Below, in pieces: positions 18,746 to 27,526 of a stretch of DNA of 38,080 nucleotides. A program made the position numbers and the translations under genes. Each line of letters starts with the position of its first letter. Within the stretch, counting starts at the first letter, position 1. The stretch comes from Citrobacter sp. wls619 (GTDB lineage: Bacteria; Pseudomonadota; Gammaproteobacteria; Enterobacterales; Enterobacteriaceae): contig NZ_SZXJ01000010.1 in NCBI RefSeq assembly GCF_005281345.1, positions 1 through 38,080 on the forward strand, written 5' to 3'. A model generated the notes under the pieces. It did not search any database and had not been told where the DNA came from. It saw only the letters and a program-made list of their open reading frames with translations.

Positions 18746-19747
18746 ATGACTAAAACTCTTCTCGGCGTGAGTCTCTTTGCTTTCAGCGTCTTGTTTAGCT
18801 CTGCCTCATTCGCGCAAACCACGCCGGACTACGCAAAGTTAATAGAGCAGGCACATCAGAAATACAAAAGTAACCATGATGGCAAAGTCGCCGACTATAT
18901 CCCTGCCCTGGCGAGCTACAGTCCCAATAATTTTGCCATCACCGTTGCCACTGTAGACGGAAAAATCTACCAGGTAGGTGATGTTAACAAGCCCTTCCCG
19001 ATGGAATCCCTGAGTAAAGTCTTCACCATGGCGCTCGCCATGGAACAGCATGGCCCTCAGGTGGTTCTGGATAAACTCGGGGCCAATGCCACCGGCATGC
19101 CATTCAATTCAGGTTTAGCCGTTGAACTCACGAAAGGCGCGCCGGAAAACCCACTGGTGAATGCAGGTGCAATGAGCACCGTCAGCCTGATTGAGGCCAA
19201 AGACAAAACCGATCGCTGGAACAAAATCCTCGACAACCTGAATGTCTGGGCGGATGCCAAACTCACGGTCAACGAACCGGTATTCAAATCCGAGATGGAA
19301 ACCAATCAGCACAACCAGGCACTGGCGAAGCTGATGGAGTCCTATAACAGTTTCTACGGCAACACAGAGGAAGCGGTCGAAATATATACCCGCCAGTGCT
19401 CAGTGGATATCACCGTTGAGCAACTGGCCAAAATGGGTGCCGTACTCGCGAACAAAGGCAAATCGCCCTTCAACGGTAAGCAGTTGCTGAATGAACGCTA
19501 TGTGCCGCAGGTGCTGGCTGAAATGGCAATTGCCGGACTGTACGACGGCAGCGGCAAATGGCTGTACAGCGTCGGTATTCCGGCGAAAAGCGGCGTTGGC
19601 GGCGGAATGGTTGCGGTAGTGCCCGGTAAATATGCGATTGCCGTCTATTCTCCGCCGTTGGACGAAGCCGGTAACAGCGTTCGTGCTCAGAGAACTATCG
19701 AATATGTCGCTGACGCGACGCAGGCCAATGTCTTTTTAGCAAAATAA
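18746..19747 (+). CDS. glsA: Exported glutaminase (glutaminase A family)
   Basis: This enzyme hydrolyses L-glutamine to L-glutamate and ammonia with a serine-dependent beta-lactamase-like fold. It has 333 residues. The Ser88-x-x-Lys91 catalytic motif lies within PMESLSKVF, followed by the family segments NPLVNAGAM and KSGVGGGMVAVVPGK. Residues 1-23 form a clear Sec signal peptide ending SFA, so the enzyme should be periplasmic, unlike the cytoplasmic E. coli GlsA paralogues. AGGAAA precedes the ATG. Placed between the carrier and fumD, it would turn external glutamine into glutamate for import and fermentation (inference). Confidence 0.93.
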   Translation: MTKTLLGVSLFAFSVLFSSASFAQTTPDYAKLIEQAHQKYKSNHDGKVADYIPALASYSPNNFAITVATVDGKIYQVGDVNKPFPMESLSKVFTMALAMEQHGPQVVLDKLGANATGMPFNSGLAVELTKGAPENPLVNAGAMSTVSLIEAKDKTDRWNKILDNLNVWADAKLTVNEPVFKSEMETNQHNQALAKLMESYNSFYGNTEEAVEIYTRQCSVDITVEQLAKMGAVLANKGKSPFNGKQLLNERYVPQVLAEMAIAGLYDGSGKWLYSVGIPAKSGVGGGMVAVVPGKYAIAVYSPPLDEAGNSVRAQRTIEYVADATQANVFLAK

Positions 19748-19752
19748 CTTGA

Positions 19753-19780
19753 TGCCGGATGGCGCTTCGCTCATCCGGCA
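19753..19780. repeat. REP element between glsA and fumD
   Basis: This single palindromic REP unit (GCCGGAT...ATCCGGC core) lies just after the glutaminase stop. Confidence 0.85.
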
Positions 19781-19804
19781 AAAATGAAGAGGTGAGAAGT
19801 AAAC

Positions 19805-21457
19805 ATGTCTAAACCATTTGTCTGGCAGGAACTCTTTGTTCAGAGTAAAGATAATACCGAATATGAATTGCTCAGTAATCAACACATTACGGTGACAGAG
19901 TTAGACGGAGAGGAAGTTATTAAGGTTGCGCCGGAAGCGTTAACCTTGTTAGCACAGCAGGCATTTTATGAGGCTTCATTTTTCCTGCGCGCCGGACATT
20001 TGAAACAGATTGCCAGCATTTTGCACGATCCACAGGCCAGCAGTAATGACAAGTACGTTGCGTTACAGCTGCTGCGCAATGCCGAAGTCTCAGCAAAAGG
20101 CGTACTCCCCAACTGCCAGGACACCGGTACCGCCACCATTGTCGCCAGCAAAGGCCAGCAGGTCTGGACCGGTGGCGATGATGCCGAAGCATTAAGCAAG
20201 GGTGTATATACCACCTTTACGGAAAGTAACCTGCGTTATTCACAAAATGCCCCGCTGGACATGTATAACGAGGTCAATACCCAGACCAACCTGCCTGCAC
20301 AAATCGACATCAGCGCGACGCCGGGTAGCGAATACCGTTTCCTGTTCGTCAACAAAGGCGGTGGCTCAGCGAACAAAGCCGCGCTGTTCCAGGAAACCAA
20401 ATCTATTCTGCAGCCGGAGAAATTGACGGCTTTCCTGATCGAAAAAATGAAATCGCTGGGCACTGCCGCTTGTCCGCCGTACCACATCGCCTTTGTGGTT
20501 GGTGGATTATCTGCCGACCAGGCGCTGAAAGTTGCGAAGCTGGCATCGACCAAATATTACGATAACCTGCCCACCAGCGGGAATGAACTGGGCCAGGCGT
20601 TCCGCGATACAGCACTGGAAGCCGAACTGCTCAATGCCAGCCGCGAATTTGGCATCGGCGCGCAGTTTGGTGGCAAATACTTTGCCCACGACATTCGCGT
20701 TATTCGTTTGCCGCGCCACGGTGGCTCCTGCCCGATCGCCATGGCCCTCTCCTGCTCTGCCGACCGCAACATTAAGGCCAAAATTAATAAACACGGGATC
20801 TGGCTGGAGAAACTCGAACATAACCCAGGTAAGTTTATTCCCGACTCTCACCGCGTTGAAAACACCGCCCAGACGGTACAGCTCAACCTCGATCGCCCGT
20901 TGCGTGAGATTCTTAATGATTTGTCGGCTCTGCCTATTGGTACCCGCCTGTCGCTCAGCGGCCCGATTGTTGTCGCTCGCGATATAGCCCACGCAAATAT
21001 CAAAGCGCGTCTGGATAACGGCGAACCGATGCCGGAATACATGAAAAAGCATATCGTTTATTACGCAGGTCCCGCCAAAACCCCGGAAAATCAGGCCTGT
21101 GGCTCAATGGGTCCGACCACCGGCGGGCGTATGGATGGGTATGTCGATGCCTTCCAGGCACAAGGCGGTAGCCTCATTATGCTCACCAAGGGTAACCGCA
21201 GCCAGCAGGTCACTGATGCCTGCCACAAACACGGTGGATTTAGCCTCGGCAGCATCGGCGGCGCAGCGGCCCTGCTGGCACAGCAATATGTGAAGAGCCT
21301 GCACTGCCTTGAGTATCCCGAATTGGGCATGGAAGCGGTCTGGATGATGGAAGTTAAAAATATGCCAGCCTTCGTCTTAGTGGATGACAAAGGCAATAAC
21401 TTCTTCAGTCAGTTTGAACAGCAGCATCGCTGCGCAACCTGCCCGGCAGGACATTAA
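19805..21457 (+). CDS. fumD: FumD-type class I fumarase / mesaconase
   Basis: This oxygen-sensitive class I hydratase has 550 residues. In E. coli O157:H7 the corresponding island enzyme FumD hydrates mesaconate to (S)-citramalate as well as fumarate to malate. Cys104, Cys223 and Cys317 align with the three [4Fe-4S] cysteines of FumA (105, 224 and 318). Family blocks include [28 protein letters not shown] and [18 protein letters not shown]. The C-terminus carries a CxxC (CATC), as FumA does. The operon context after mal makes mesaconate the likely physiological substrate. The adenosyltransferase gene begins 9 nt downstream. Confidence 0.93.
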   Translation: MSKPFVWQELFVQSKDNTEYELLSNQHITVTELDGEEVIKVAPEALTLLAQQAFYEASFFLRAGHLKQIASILHDPQASSNDKYVALQLLRNAEVSAKGVLPNCQDTGTATIVASKGQQVWTGGDDAEALSKGVYTTFTESNLRYSQNAPLDMYNEVNTQTNLPAQIDISATPGSEYRFLFVNKGGGSANKAALFQETKSILQPEKLTAFLIEKMKSLGTAACPPYHIAFVVGGLSADQALKVAKLASTKYYDNLPTSGNELGQAFRDTALEAELLNASREFGIGAQFGGKYFAHDIRVIRLPRHGGSCPIAMALSCSADRNIKAKINKHGIWLEKLEHNPGKFIPDSHRVENTAQTVQLNLDRPLREILNDLSALPIGTRLSLSGPIVVARDIAHANIKARLDNGEPMPEYMKKHIVYYAGPAKTPENQACGSMGPTTGGRMDGYVDAFQAQGGSLIMLTKGNRSQQVTDACHKHGGFSLGSIGGAAALLAQQYVKSLHCLEYPELGMEAVWMMEVKNMPAFVLVDDKGNNFFSQFEQQHRCATCPAGH

Positions 21458-21466
21458 GGAGCGACC

Positions 21467-22069
21467 ATGGAAGCGCGAGCCAACAATGACCGACATCGCC
21501 AGCGTCAGCAAAAGCTGAAAGCGCAGGTCGATACCCGCGTGGCGGCAGCAACGGAGAAAAAAGGGATTCTGATTGTCTTCACCGGCAATGGCAAAGGGAA
21601 ATCCACCGCAGCCTTCGGCACGGCGACGCGCGCGGTTGGTCACGGAAAAACCGTTGGCGTCGCGCAGTTTATCAAAGGCCAGTGGGATAATGGCGAGTAC
21701 AACACACTGCACCCTCTCGGCGTGGAGTTTCATATTATGGGTACCGGTTTTACCTGGGAAACCCAGAGCCGGGAAGCCGATATCGAGGCGGCCACGGCAG
21801 TGTGGCAGGAAAGTAAGCGCATGCTAGCCGATGCGCATTACGATCTGGTCGTACTGGACGAACTCACCTATATGTTGGCATATCACTATCTGGATACGCA
21901 GGAGGTTATCAACGCCATCGAAAATCGCCCTGCCGACCAGAGCGTCATTGTCACCGGGCGCGGTTGCCATGCGCTGTTACTTGAACTTGCCGATACGGTC
22001 AGCGAGCTTCGCCCGGTTAAACACGCTTTTGATAACGGCATTCAGGCACAGCCAGGGATCGACTGGTAA
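21467..22069 (+). CDS. cobO: Cob(I)alamin adenosyltransferase (CobO/BtuR type)
   Basis: This enzyme transfers the adenosyl group of ATP to cob(I)alamin, making the adenosylcobalamin that glutamate mutase needs. It has 200 residues. The family P-loop GNGKGKST is at 40-47, followed by AAFGTATRAVGHGKTVGV, the LDELTYM motif and the C-terminal ELRPVKHAFDNGIQAQPGIDW. It is a clear paralogue of E. coli BtuR (which has GNGKGKTT), so the genome probably also has the housekeeping gene. AAGGAG lies 6 nt before the ATG, and it ends the plus-strand run. Confidence 0.95.
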   Translation: MEARANNDRHRQRQQKLKAQVDTRVAAATEKKGILIVFTGNGKGKSTAAFGTATRAVGHGKTVGVAQFIKGQWDNGEYNTLHPLGVEFHIMGTGFTWETQSREADIEAATAVWQESKRMLADAHYDLVVLDELTYMLAYHYLDTQEVINAIENRPADQSVIVTGRGCHALLLELADTVSELRPVKHAFDNGIQAQPGIDW

Positions 22070-22078
22070 TCGCTCTTT

Positions 22079-22180
22079 TGCCGGATAAGGCGTTTACGCC
22101 ACATCCGGCGATTTACCCGATACCGATACGCTTATCGGGCCTACACCAGTAGGCCTGATAAAGCGCAGCCGCCATCAGGC
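22079..22180. repeat. BIME: REP elements between cobO and the LysR gene
   Basis: One REP unit (22079-22110) and a second inverted pair (about 22129-22180) fill the gap between the two convergent genes. The last unit overlaps the stop codon of the LysR-type gene at 22175-22177. It probably serves as the bidirectional 3' end. Confidence 0.85.
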
Positions 22181-23077
22181 AGCTGACACCACGGACTTAT
22201 TTAGCAACCAGTTGCGGAAGATTTCCAAATGCAGGGACTCTGATTTCTCCTCCCGCCACGTCATGATAAATCGATTCCCGGTACGCATTGGAACATCGCA
22301 AGGAATCACCATATCCCCGCTATCCAGATCGTGCTGAATGGCAAAACGGGGTAGCAATGCGACGCCAAGGTTGGAACGTACCGCCGCAATCAGCATCGAC
22401 AAGAGATCAAATCGCGGACCTTTATTCACCAGCGGGCTGCTGACATCGGACAGCGCAAACCATTCCTGCCAGCCTTTGATGCGGGTGCTTTGATGCAAAA
22501 GCGGGTATTCGTTCAGCAGTTCATCGACAGACAGCTTCCGGTCCGGTTCGGCAAGCAGGCAACGGCTGCACACGGGCAGAATTTCCTCTTCGAACAGGTA
22601 CTCGACCCCCGACCACGGAGAGTAAAAATCTTCCCGCATGATCGCTGCGTCATATTCCCGGTTAAGAAAATCACCAATATTCGCCAGAGAATGAATGTTA
22701 ACGATAATATCCGGATTGAGTTTATTGAACTCACGCAGGTTTGGGATCAGCCAGTGCGTACTGAACGTCGGGTTAACCGCCAGTTCGATCACTTGTACGG
22801 TCGGCTGCCATGTCATGATCGTCGTCGTATCTCGTTCAAGCTTGTTCAGCGTTTCTTTAACGATAGTTAAATAGTGTTTGCCTGCCGCATTTAAAAAAAT
22901 GCGCTTTTTGGCATGATTAAATAGCGCTGTATTAAGAAAATCCTCTAGCGCATTCACCTGGCGGAAAACGGCACTTTGTGTTAAAGCCAGCTCTTCAGCT
23001 GCCCGGGTATAACTTTCGTGACGCGCAACCACTTCAAAAGTTACCAGCAACTCCGTTTTGGGTATTTTTCCTCTCAT
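22175..23077 (-). CDS. LysR-type transcriptional regulator (GcvA-like)
   Basis: This 300-residue activator or repressor has an N-terminal winged helix-turn-helix (about 8-65, LALTQSAVFRQVNALEDFL) and a periplasmic-binding-protein-like effector domain (about 90-295). The chosen start (23077) has GGAAG upstream. An ATG four codons earlier (23089) lacks a ribosome-binding site. It is transcribed towards the glutamate-fermentation operon and divergently from the cobA-like gene, so control of one or both is likely. The effector is unknown; a pathway intermediate such as mesaconate or methylaspartate would be logical (inference). Confidence 0.9.
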   Translation of the reverse strand: MRGKIPKTELLVTFEVVARHESYTRAAEELALTQSAVFRQVNALEDFLNTALFNHAKKRIFLNAAGKHYLTIVKETLNKLERDTTTIMTWQPTVQVIELAVNPTFSTHWLIPNLREFNKLNPDIIVNIHSLANIGDFLNREYDAAIMREDFYSPWSGVEYLFEEEILPVCSRCLLAEPDRKLSVDELLNEYPLLHQSTRIKGWQEWFALSDVSSPLVNKGPRFDLLSMLIAAVRSNLGVALLPRFAIQHDLDSGDMVIPCDVPMRTGNRFIMTWREEKSESLHLEIFRNWLLNKSVVSAA

Positions 23078-23481
23078 AACCTCTTCCATATGCAGCGTAC
23101 AAAAATAGTTTAATTTATAAAAAATAATTCATGCCACCCGAGTAAACATCGAGTGTTATATTTTATTTCAGGCATTGATGTCATTGATCCAATCCATGAT
23201 TTGTTCATACTGATGGCGGATAAATATTAACCAATAATACGCAAGCACAACAATAAACACAATTTAATTAAGGTTAAATTCAGACACATAGCGCCAATAA
23301 GTTCTTAATAATTTTTCAAGTCATCTTGTTTATTGTGGAAAAAACTTTGCGAGATTAATCAATATTATCCTTGCGATAATTTAGGAAAATTCAGCGTTAT
23401 AACTTACAGGCAAACGACTGCTTTTAATCATTCTCCGGAGTGGTTCTGCCTTTTTTTGTTAGACGTGATAAAGGACACAAT
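23078..23481. promoter_or_regulatory. Divergent control region between the LysR-type gene and cobA
   Basis: This 404-nt AT-rich region has no gene. The palindrome ATTATC-CTTGC-GATAAT (23364-23380) contains the T-N11-A spacing of LysR-type binding sites and lies about 100 nt before the cobA start, so it is a candidate operator. No convincing sigma-70 promoter could be assigned by eye. Confidence 0.5.
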
Positions 23482-24270
23482 GTGAAAACTTTCGGAAAGG
23501 TCTGGCTCGTTGGTGCAGGTCCCGGTGATATTTCATTACTCACCCTCAAAGCAGTGATGTGCATTAAACAAGCAGATGTCATTATTTACGACAGGTTGGT
23601 CAATCCTGAGATTCTGGAATGGGCATCCGCTGACTGTGAGCTTATCAATGTCGGTAAGAATCCTGGATTTCATTGCGTGCCACAGGATGAAATCAACGCG
23701 CTTCTCGTTCAGTATGCCCAGACGCATCACAACATCGTGCGCTTAAAAGGTGGCGATCCCTACGTATTTGGTCGTGGGGCCGAAGAAGCTGAAGGGCTTA
23801 TCGAGCCGGGGATACCTTTTGAAGTCGTCCCCGGTATCAGTTCAACCATTGGGGGATTAACCTGTGCCGGGATCCCGGTAACACATCGCGATTACGCCTC
23901 TGGTTTTCACGTGGTGACCGGCCATACACGCGAAGGTAACCAGCAACAGGACTGGCGCCAGCTGGCCAAACTGAACGGTACATTGGTTATCGTCATGGGT
24001 ATCGCGAATCTGGCATTCATCTGTGAAGAGCTACTGATGGGCGGAAAACCGGCGGAAACACCCGCGGCCATTATCATGTCCGCGACCCGGGAGAATCAGC
24101 GCCGACTGACCTGTACCCTCGGATCGTTGCTGAGCAATGCGCAGGAAGCCAACATTACGCCACCTGCACTGGTCGTCATTGGCGATGTCGTCACGCTGAG
24201 CGATCGTCTGTCTTTCATTCCTGCCGCTATCGACCTCCCTGAACATCTTTACTGCGAGAGTCTGGCGTGA
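23482..24270 (+). CDS. cobA: Uroporphyrinogen-III C-methyltransferase (SUMT)
   Basis: SUMT methylates uroporphyrinogen III at C2 and C7 to precorrin-2, the entry to cobalamin and sirohaem. The start is taken as GTG at 23482 with AAAGGA upstream, giving 262 residues; a longer frame from 23440 has poor translation signals. Motifs are VGAGPGD (10-16), VRLKGGDPYVFGRG, VVPGISS, and GIPVTHRDYASGFHVVTGH. It lacks the CysG dehydrogenase/ferrochelatase half, so it is a stand-alone SUMT. It points to cofactor support for glutamate mutase. Its end overlaps the convergent PocR-like gene by 22 bp. Confidence 0.93.
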   Translation: MKTFGKVWLVGAGPGDISLLTLKAVMCIKQADVIIYDRLVNPEILEWASADCELINVGKNPGFHCVPQDEINALLVQYAQTHHNIVRLKGGDPYVFGRGAEEAEGLIEPGIPFEVVPGISSTIGGLTCAGIPVTHRDYASGFHVVTGHTREGNQQQDWRQLAKLNGTLVIVMGIANLAFICEELLMGGKPAETPAAIIMSATRENQRRLTCTLGSLLSNAQEANITPPALVVIGDVVTLSDRLSFIPAAIDLPEHLYCESLA

Positions 24271-25142
24271 CGAAAAGACTGGGGTGATGTTTGATGCGCC
24301 GCCCGGAAAACGCGACAAAAATAGCTGGTTTGCGCGTACTGAAGTTTCCGGGCAATACTGTCTATTGAATGAACAGGATCATGTAATAGCTCCCCCGCCT
24401 TTTGCATTTTTTTCTGATTTACCCAGGTTTTAAAATTAACGCCCTGGCGTTTCTTAAAAAATCGACTGAAATAATTTGCACTTAAACAGACATGTGCTGC
24501 CACAGACTCCAGGGATAAGTCACTATACAAGTTATCATCAATATAACGCAGTGCCGCCAGTAGTTTTTTCTCATGACGAGAAAGCTCCGTTAAATAGTGC
24601 CGGACGCTACTTAGCGGTTTATCGAATACCACTTCAGATTGCTTTTCTTGTCTCTCAAAATTGTTGACAATAAAATGCAATAAATTAGCCGATGCCACCA
24701 ATGTATTATTATCAACCGCAACAAGCTGATCCCACTCGGCTTTTATTTGAGGATCGCCCATCCACCGTAACTCATCTTCAACGATGATGGTTTTATATTC
24801 CTGGTACTTAGCCCGAACCTGACCACAGATAATAAAACCATGCAGATTCCCCTCATAAATTAATGGCATGGAGAATAAACTTAGCCCTGCATGGCAGCTG
24901 AATATTCTGGGTTTACACTGTTTCAGTGCCTCAAAAGCACACTGTTTATCACACGCCTGGCAACCAACATTGTAGCGTTTATTCGCTCTCATCAGCTTAC
25001 AGAATGAATTAAAATTATGGCAATCAGAGAGTGCTCTGCCTGTAACATCAACGACTACCGTTGCTAACCCCGTCGCATTGGAGAAAACTTCTGCTATAGA
25101 GAAAAAACATGGTAAGTAATCATCCTGAATTTTCAGCGACAC
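24249..25142 (-). CDS. PocR-like regulator (PocR sensory domain plus AraC HTH)
   Basis: This 297-residue regulator starts at GTG (25142), placed by the strong GGAGG 5 nt upstream. The longer frame to 25220 has no such site, and the N-terminus then aligns with Salmonella PocR. The PocR domain (about 8-160) has the Cys-rich segment CQACDKQC and RIFSCHAGLSLFSMPLIYEG. The C-terminal AraC domain (about 192-292) carries two helix-turn-helix units, ending SYFCRVFRAAHQTSPQSFR. Salmonella PocR activates cobalamin synthesis and propanediol genes. Here the gene faces cobA, so B12 supply and glutamate fermentation may be jointly controlled (inference). Confidence 0.9.
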   Translation of the reverse strand: MSLKIQDDYLPCFFSIAEVFSNATGLATVVVDVTGRALSDCHNFNSFCKLMRANKRYNVGCQACDKQCAFEALKQCKPRIFSCHAGLSLFSMPLIYEGNLHGFIICGQVRAKYQEYKTIIVEDELRWMGDPQIKAEWDQLVAVDNNTLVASANLLHFIVNNFERQEKQSEVVFDKPLSSVRHYLTELSRHEKKLLAALRYIDDNLYSDLSLESVAAHVCLSANYFSRFFKKRQGVNFKTWVNQKKMQKAGELLHDPVHSIDSIARKLQYAQTSYFCRVFRAAHQTSPQSFRHARLSQ

Positions 25143-25282
25143 GCCATCCTCCAACCTTAATATGACTAAAGGCGGTAATATGCAAAATCCAGACACAAGA
25201 AAGAATGATGTTCGCCGCAAAAAATAATCTCATTTGTGAAGATGATTGTGATCAAATTGCATGATGCGGGATAACAGAAAAT

Positions 25283-25306
25283 AAAAAAGGCCATCAATAG
25301 ATGGCC
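25283..25306 (-). terminator. Rho-independent terminator of the sdhCDAB-sucABCD operon
   Basis: On the minus strand the perfect 7-bp stem GGCCATC/GATGGCC with a 4-nt loop is followed by six T. It also serves as the 3' end of the SdhX-like RNA. Confidence 0.9.
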
Positions 25307-25385
25307 AACCATGTCGAAAACGAATCAGTCTTGCTTCCTTCGCGTAACCGCTGTTTTCTGCTACGCGAAAGAGTCGGACCTTATA
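25283..25385 (-). ncRNA. sdhX: SdhX (RybD)-like sRNA from the sdh-suc 3' UTR
   Basis: The segment directly after sucD has an 8-bp stem (25339-25346 with 25362-25369) and ends in a strong terminator (25283-25306). In E. coli the sRNA SdhX is processed from exactly this 3' UTR and represses ackA, linking TCA expression to acetate metabolism. Position and structure match. The 5' end is approximate. Confidence 0.72.
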
Positions 25386-25399
25386 CTGCTTTTTGAGAA

Positions 25400-26269
25400 T
25401 TACTTAATTACCGCTTTCAGCGCTTCGCCGATATCGGCCAGACTACGCACGGTTTTCACACCAGCAGCTTCCAGCGCAGCGAATTTCTCATCCGCTGTCC
25501 CTTTACCGCCCGCGATGATTGCCCCCGCGTGACCCATACGCTTGCCTTTCGGCGCGGTCACGCCTGCGATGTAACCCACGACCGGTTTAGTCACGTGATC
25601 TTTAATGTACGCCGCCGCTTCTTCTTCTGCGCTACCGCCGATCTCACCGATCATGACGATCGCTTCAGTCTGCGGATCTTCCTGGAACAGTTTCAGGATG
25701 TCGATAAAGTTAGAGCCAGGGATCGGGTCACCGCCGATACCGACACAGGTAGACTGGCCGAAACCGTAGTCGGTGGTCTGCTTAACCGCTTCATAGGTCA
25801 GCGTACCGGAACGGGAAACAATACCCACTTTACCCGGCTTGTGAATGTGGCCCGGCATGATGCCGATTTTACATTCGCCCGGGGTGATAACACCTGGGCA
25901 GTTCGGGCCGATCATGCGAACGCCAGCTTCATCCAGTTTCACTTTCACGGTCAGCATATCCAGCGTTGGGATACCTTCGGTGATAGTGATGATAAGCTTG
26001 ATGCCTGCATCAATCGCTTCCAGAATGGAATCTTTGCAGAACGGTGCTGGAACGTAGATAACGGTGGCGGTTGCGCCGGTCGCTTCTACCGCTTCACGTA
26101 CGGTATTGAATACCGGCAGACCCAGATGCGTGGTGCCGCCTTTGCCCGGTGTAACGCCACCGACCATTTGCGTACCGTAAGCAATAGCTTGTTCAGAGTG
26201 GAATGTCCCCTGGCTACCGGTGAAGCCCTGGCAGATAACCTTGGTATCTTTATTAATTAAAACTGACAT
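25400..26269 (-). CDS. sucD: SucD, succinyl-CoA synthetase alpha subunit
   Basis: SucD binds CoA and carries the active-site His that is phosphorylated during succinyl-CoA + ADP + Pi <-> succinate + CoA + ATP. It has 289 residues as in E. coli. The N-terminal CoA-binding Rossmann domain starts [20 protein letters not shown], and the phospho-His segment [10 protein letters not shown] is near the C-terminus (about 246). The ATG overlaps the sucC stop by one base (TAATG). Confidence 0.98.
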   Translation of the reverse strand: MSVLINKDTKVICQGFTGSQGTFHSEQAIAYGTQMVGGVTPGKGGTTHLGLPVFNTVREAVEATGATATVIYVPAPFCKDSILEAIDAGIKLIITITEGIPTLDMLTVKVKLDEAGVRMIGPNCPGVITPGECKIGIMPGHIHKPGKVGIVSRSGTLTYEAVKQTTDYGFGQSTCVGIGGDPIPGSNFIDILKLFQEDPQTEAIVMIGEIGGSAEEEAAAYIKDHVTKPVVGYIAGVTAPKGKRMGHAGAIIAGGKGTADEKFAALEAAGVKTVRSLADIGEALKAVIK

Positions 26270-27435
26270 TATTTCCCCTCCACTGCGGCAACAACCTGCT
26301 GAGCTGCATCCGTCAGACTTTTCGCTGCAATAATATTCAGGCCGCTGTCAGCCAGTTTCTTCGCGCCGAGTTCGGCGTTGTTGCCTTCCAGACGTACCAC
26401 GACCGGAACGTTTACACCTACTTCCGCTACCGCGCCGATGATACCGTCAGCGATCAGATCGCAACGAACGATACCGCCGAAGATGTTAACCAGAACGGCT
26501 TTAACATTGTCGTCAGAGAGGATGATTTTGAATGCTTCGGTTACACGTTCTTTGGTCGCGCCGCCGCCAACGTCGAGGAAGTTAGCCGGTTCACCGCCGT
26601 GCAGTTTAACGATATCCATGGTGCCCATTGCCAGGCCCGCACCGTTAACCATACAACCGATGTTACCGTCCAGTGCGACGTAGTTCAGTTCCCACTGTGC
26701 AGCCTGCGCTTCACGCGGATCTTCCTGAGACTGGTCGCGCATTTCGCGCAGGTCAGCCTGGCGGAACAGCGCGTTGCCGTCAGCGCCCAGTTTGCCGTCG
26801 AGGCAAATCAGGTCACCCTGCTTGGTTACCACCAGCGGGTTGATTTCGATCAGCGCCAGGTCGCGCTCCAGGAAGATAGTCGCCAGACCCATGAAGATCT
26901 TGGTGAACTGCTGAACCTGTTTACCTTCCAGACCCAGTTTGAACGCCAGTTCACGACCCTGGTAAGGCATAGGGCCTGCCAGCGGATCGAGCGCCACTTT
27001 GTGGATCAGGTGCGGAGTTTCTTCCGCTACTTTTTCGATTTCCACGCCGCCTTCGGTAGAGGCCATGAAGACCACGCGACGGGAGCTACGGTCAACAACT
27101 GCGCCGAGGTAAAGTTCTTTACCAATGTCGGTCGCGGCTTCAACCAGAATTTGATTTACCGGTTGGCCATGAGCGTCTGTCTGGTAAGTAACCAGACGTT
27201 TACCCAGCCAGTGTTCAGCAAAAGCGCGAATGTCTTCTTTGCTGTTAACAACCTTCACACCGCCCGCTTTACCACGGCCACCAGCGTGAACCTGACATTT
27301 CACTACCCACGGGCCAGCGCCGATTTTAGATGCGGCTTCTTCGGCTTCACGCGGAGTAGTACAGGCATAACCCACCGGTGCCGGTAAGCCATAGCGGGCA
27401 AAAAGTTGTTTTGCCTGATATTCATGTAAGTTCAT
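26269..27435 (-). CDS. sucC: SucC, succinyl-CoA synthetase beta subunit
   Basis: SucC is the ATP-grasp subunit that binds nucleotide and succinate. It has 388 residues as in E. coli and begins [20 protein letters not shown]. It shows [12 protein letters not shown] in the grasp domain and [15 protein letters not shown] in the C-terminal ligase domain. It is coupled to sucD by a one-base overlap. Confidence 0.98.
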   Translation of the reverse strand: MNLHEYQAKQLFARYGLPAPVGYACTTPREAEEAASKIGAGPWVVKCQVHAGGRGKAGGVKVVNSKEDIRAFAEHWLGKRLVTYQTDAHGQPVNQILVEAATDIGKELYLGAVVDRSSRRVVFMASTEGGVEIEKVAEETPHLIHKVALDPLAGPMPYQGRELAFKLGLEGKQVQQFTKIFMGLATIFLERDLALIEINPLVVTKQGDLICLDGKLGADGNALFRQADLREMRDQSQEDPREAQAAQWELNYVALDGNIGCMVNGAGLAMGTMDIVKLHGGEPANFLDVGGGATKERVTEAFKIILSDDNVKAVLVNIFGGIVRCDLIADGIIGAVAEVGVNVPVVVRLEGNNAELGAKKLADSGLNIIAAKSLTDAAQQVVAAVEGK

Positions 27436-27472
27436 GTGTTCTGTCCATCCTTCAGGTAATCGTTATCTTTTA

Positions 27473-27506
27473 CCCGTAGGTCTGATAAGGCGTCCAGACC
27501 TACGGG
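27473..27506. repeat. REP-like hairpin between sucB and sucC
   Basis: A perfect 12-bp inverted repeat (27473-27484 with 27495-27506) surrounds a REP-type centre ATAAGGCG. It lies in the 91-nt gap inside the suc operon. Confidence 0.75.
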
Positions 27507-27526
27507 GCAGGTGATACTCTTATTAA

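Noticed and set aside
9699-25399. Integrase, transposase or flanking direct repeats marking the island as a recent mobile element
   Set aside because: None was seen at either boundary; apart from AT-rich intergenic DNA, codon use resembles the neighbours.
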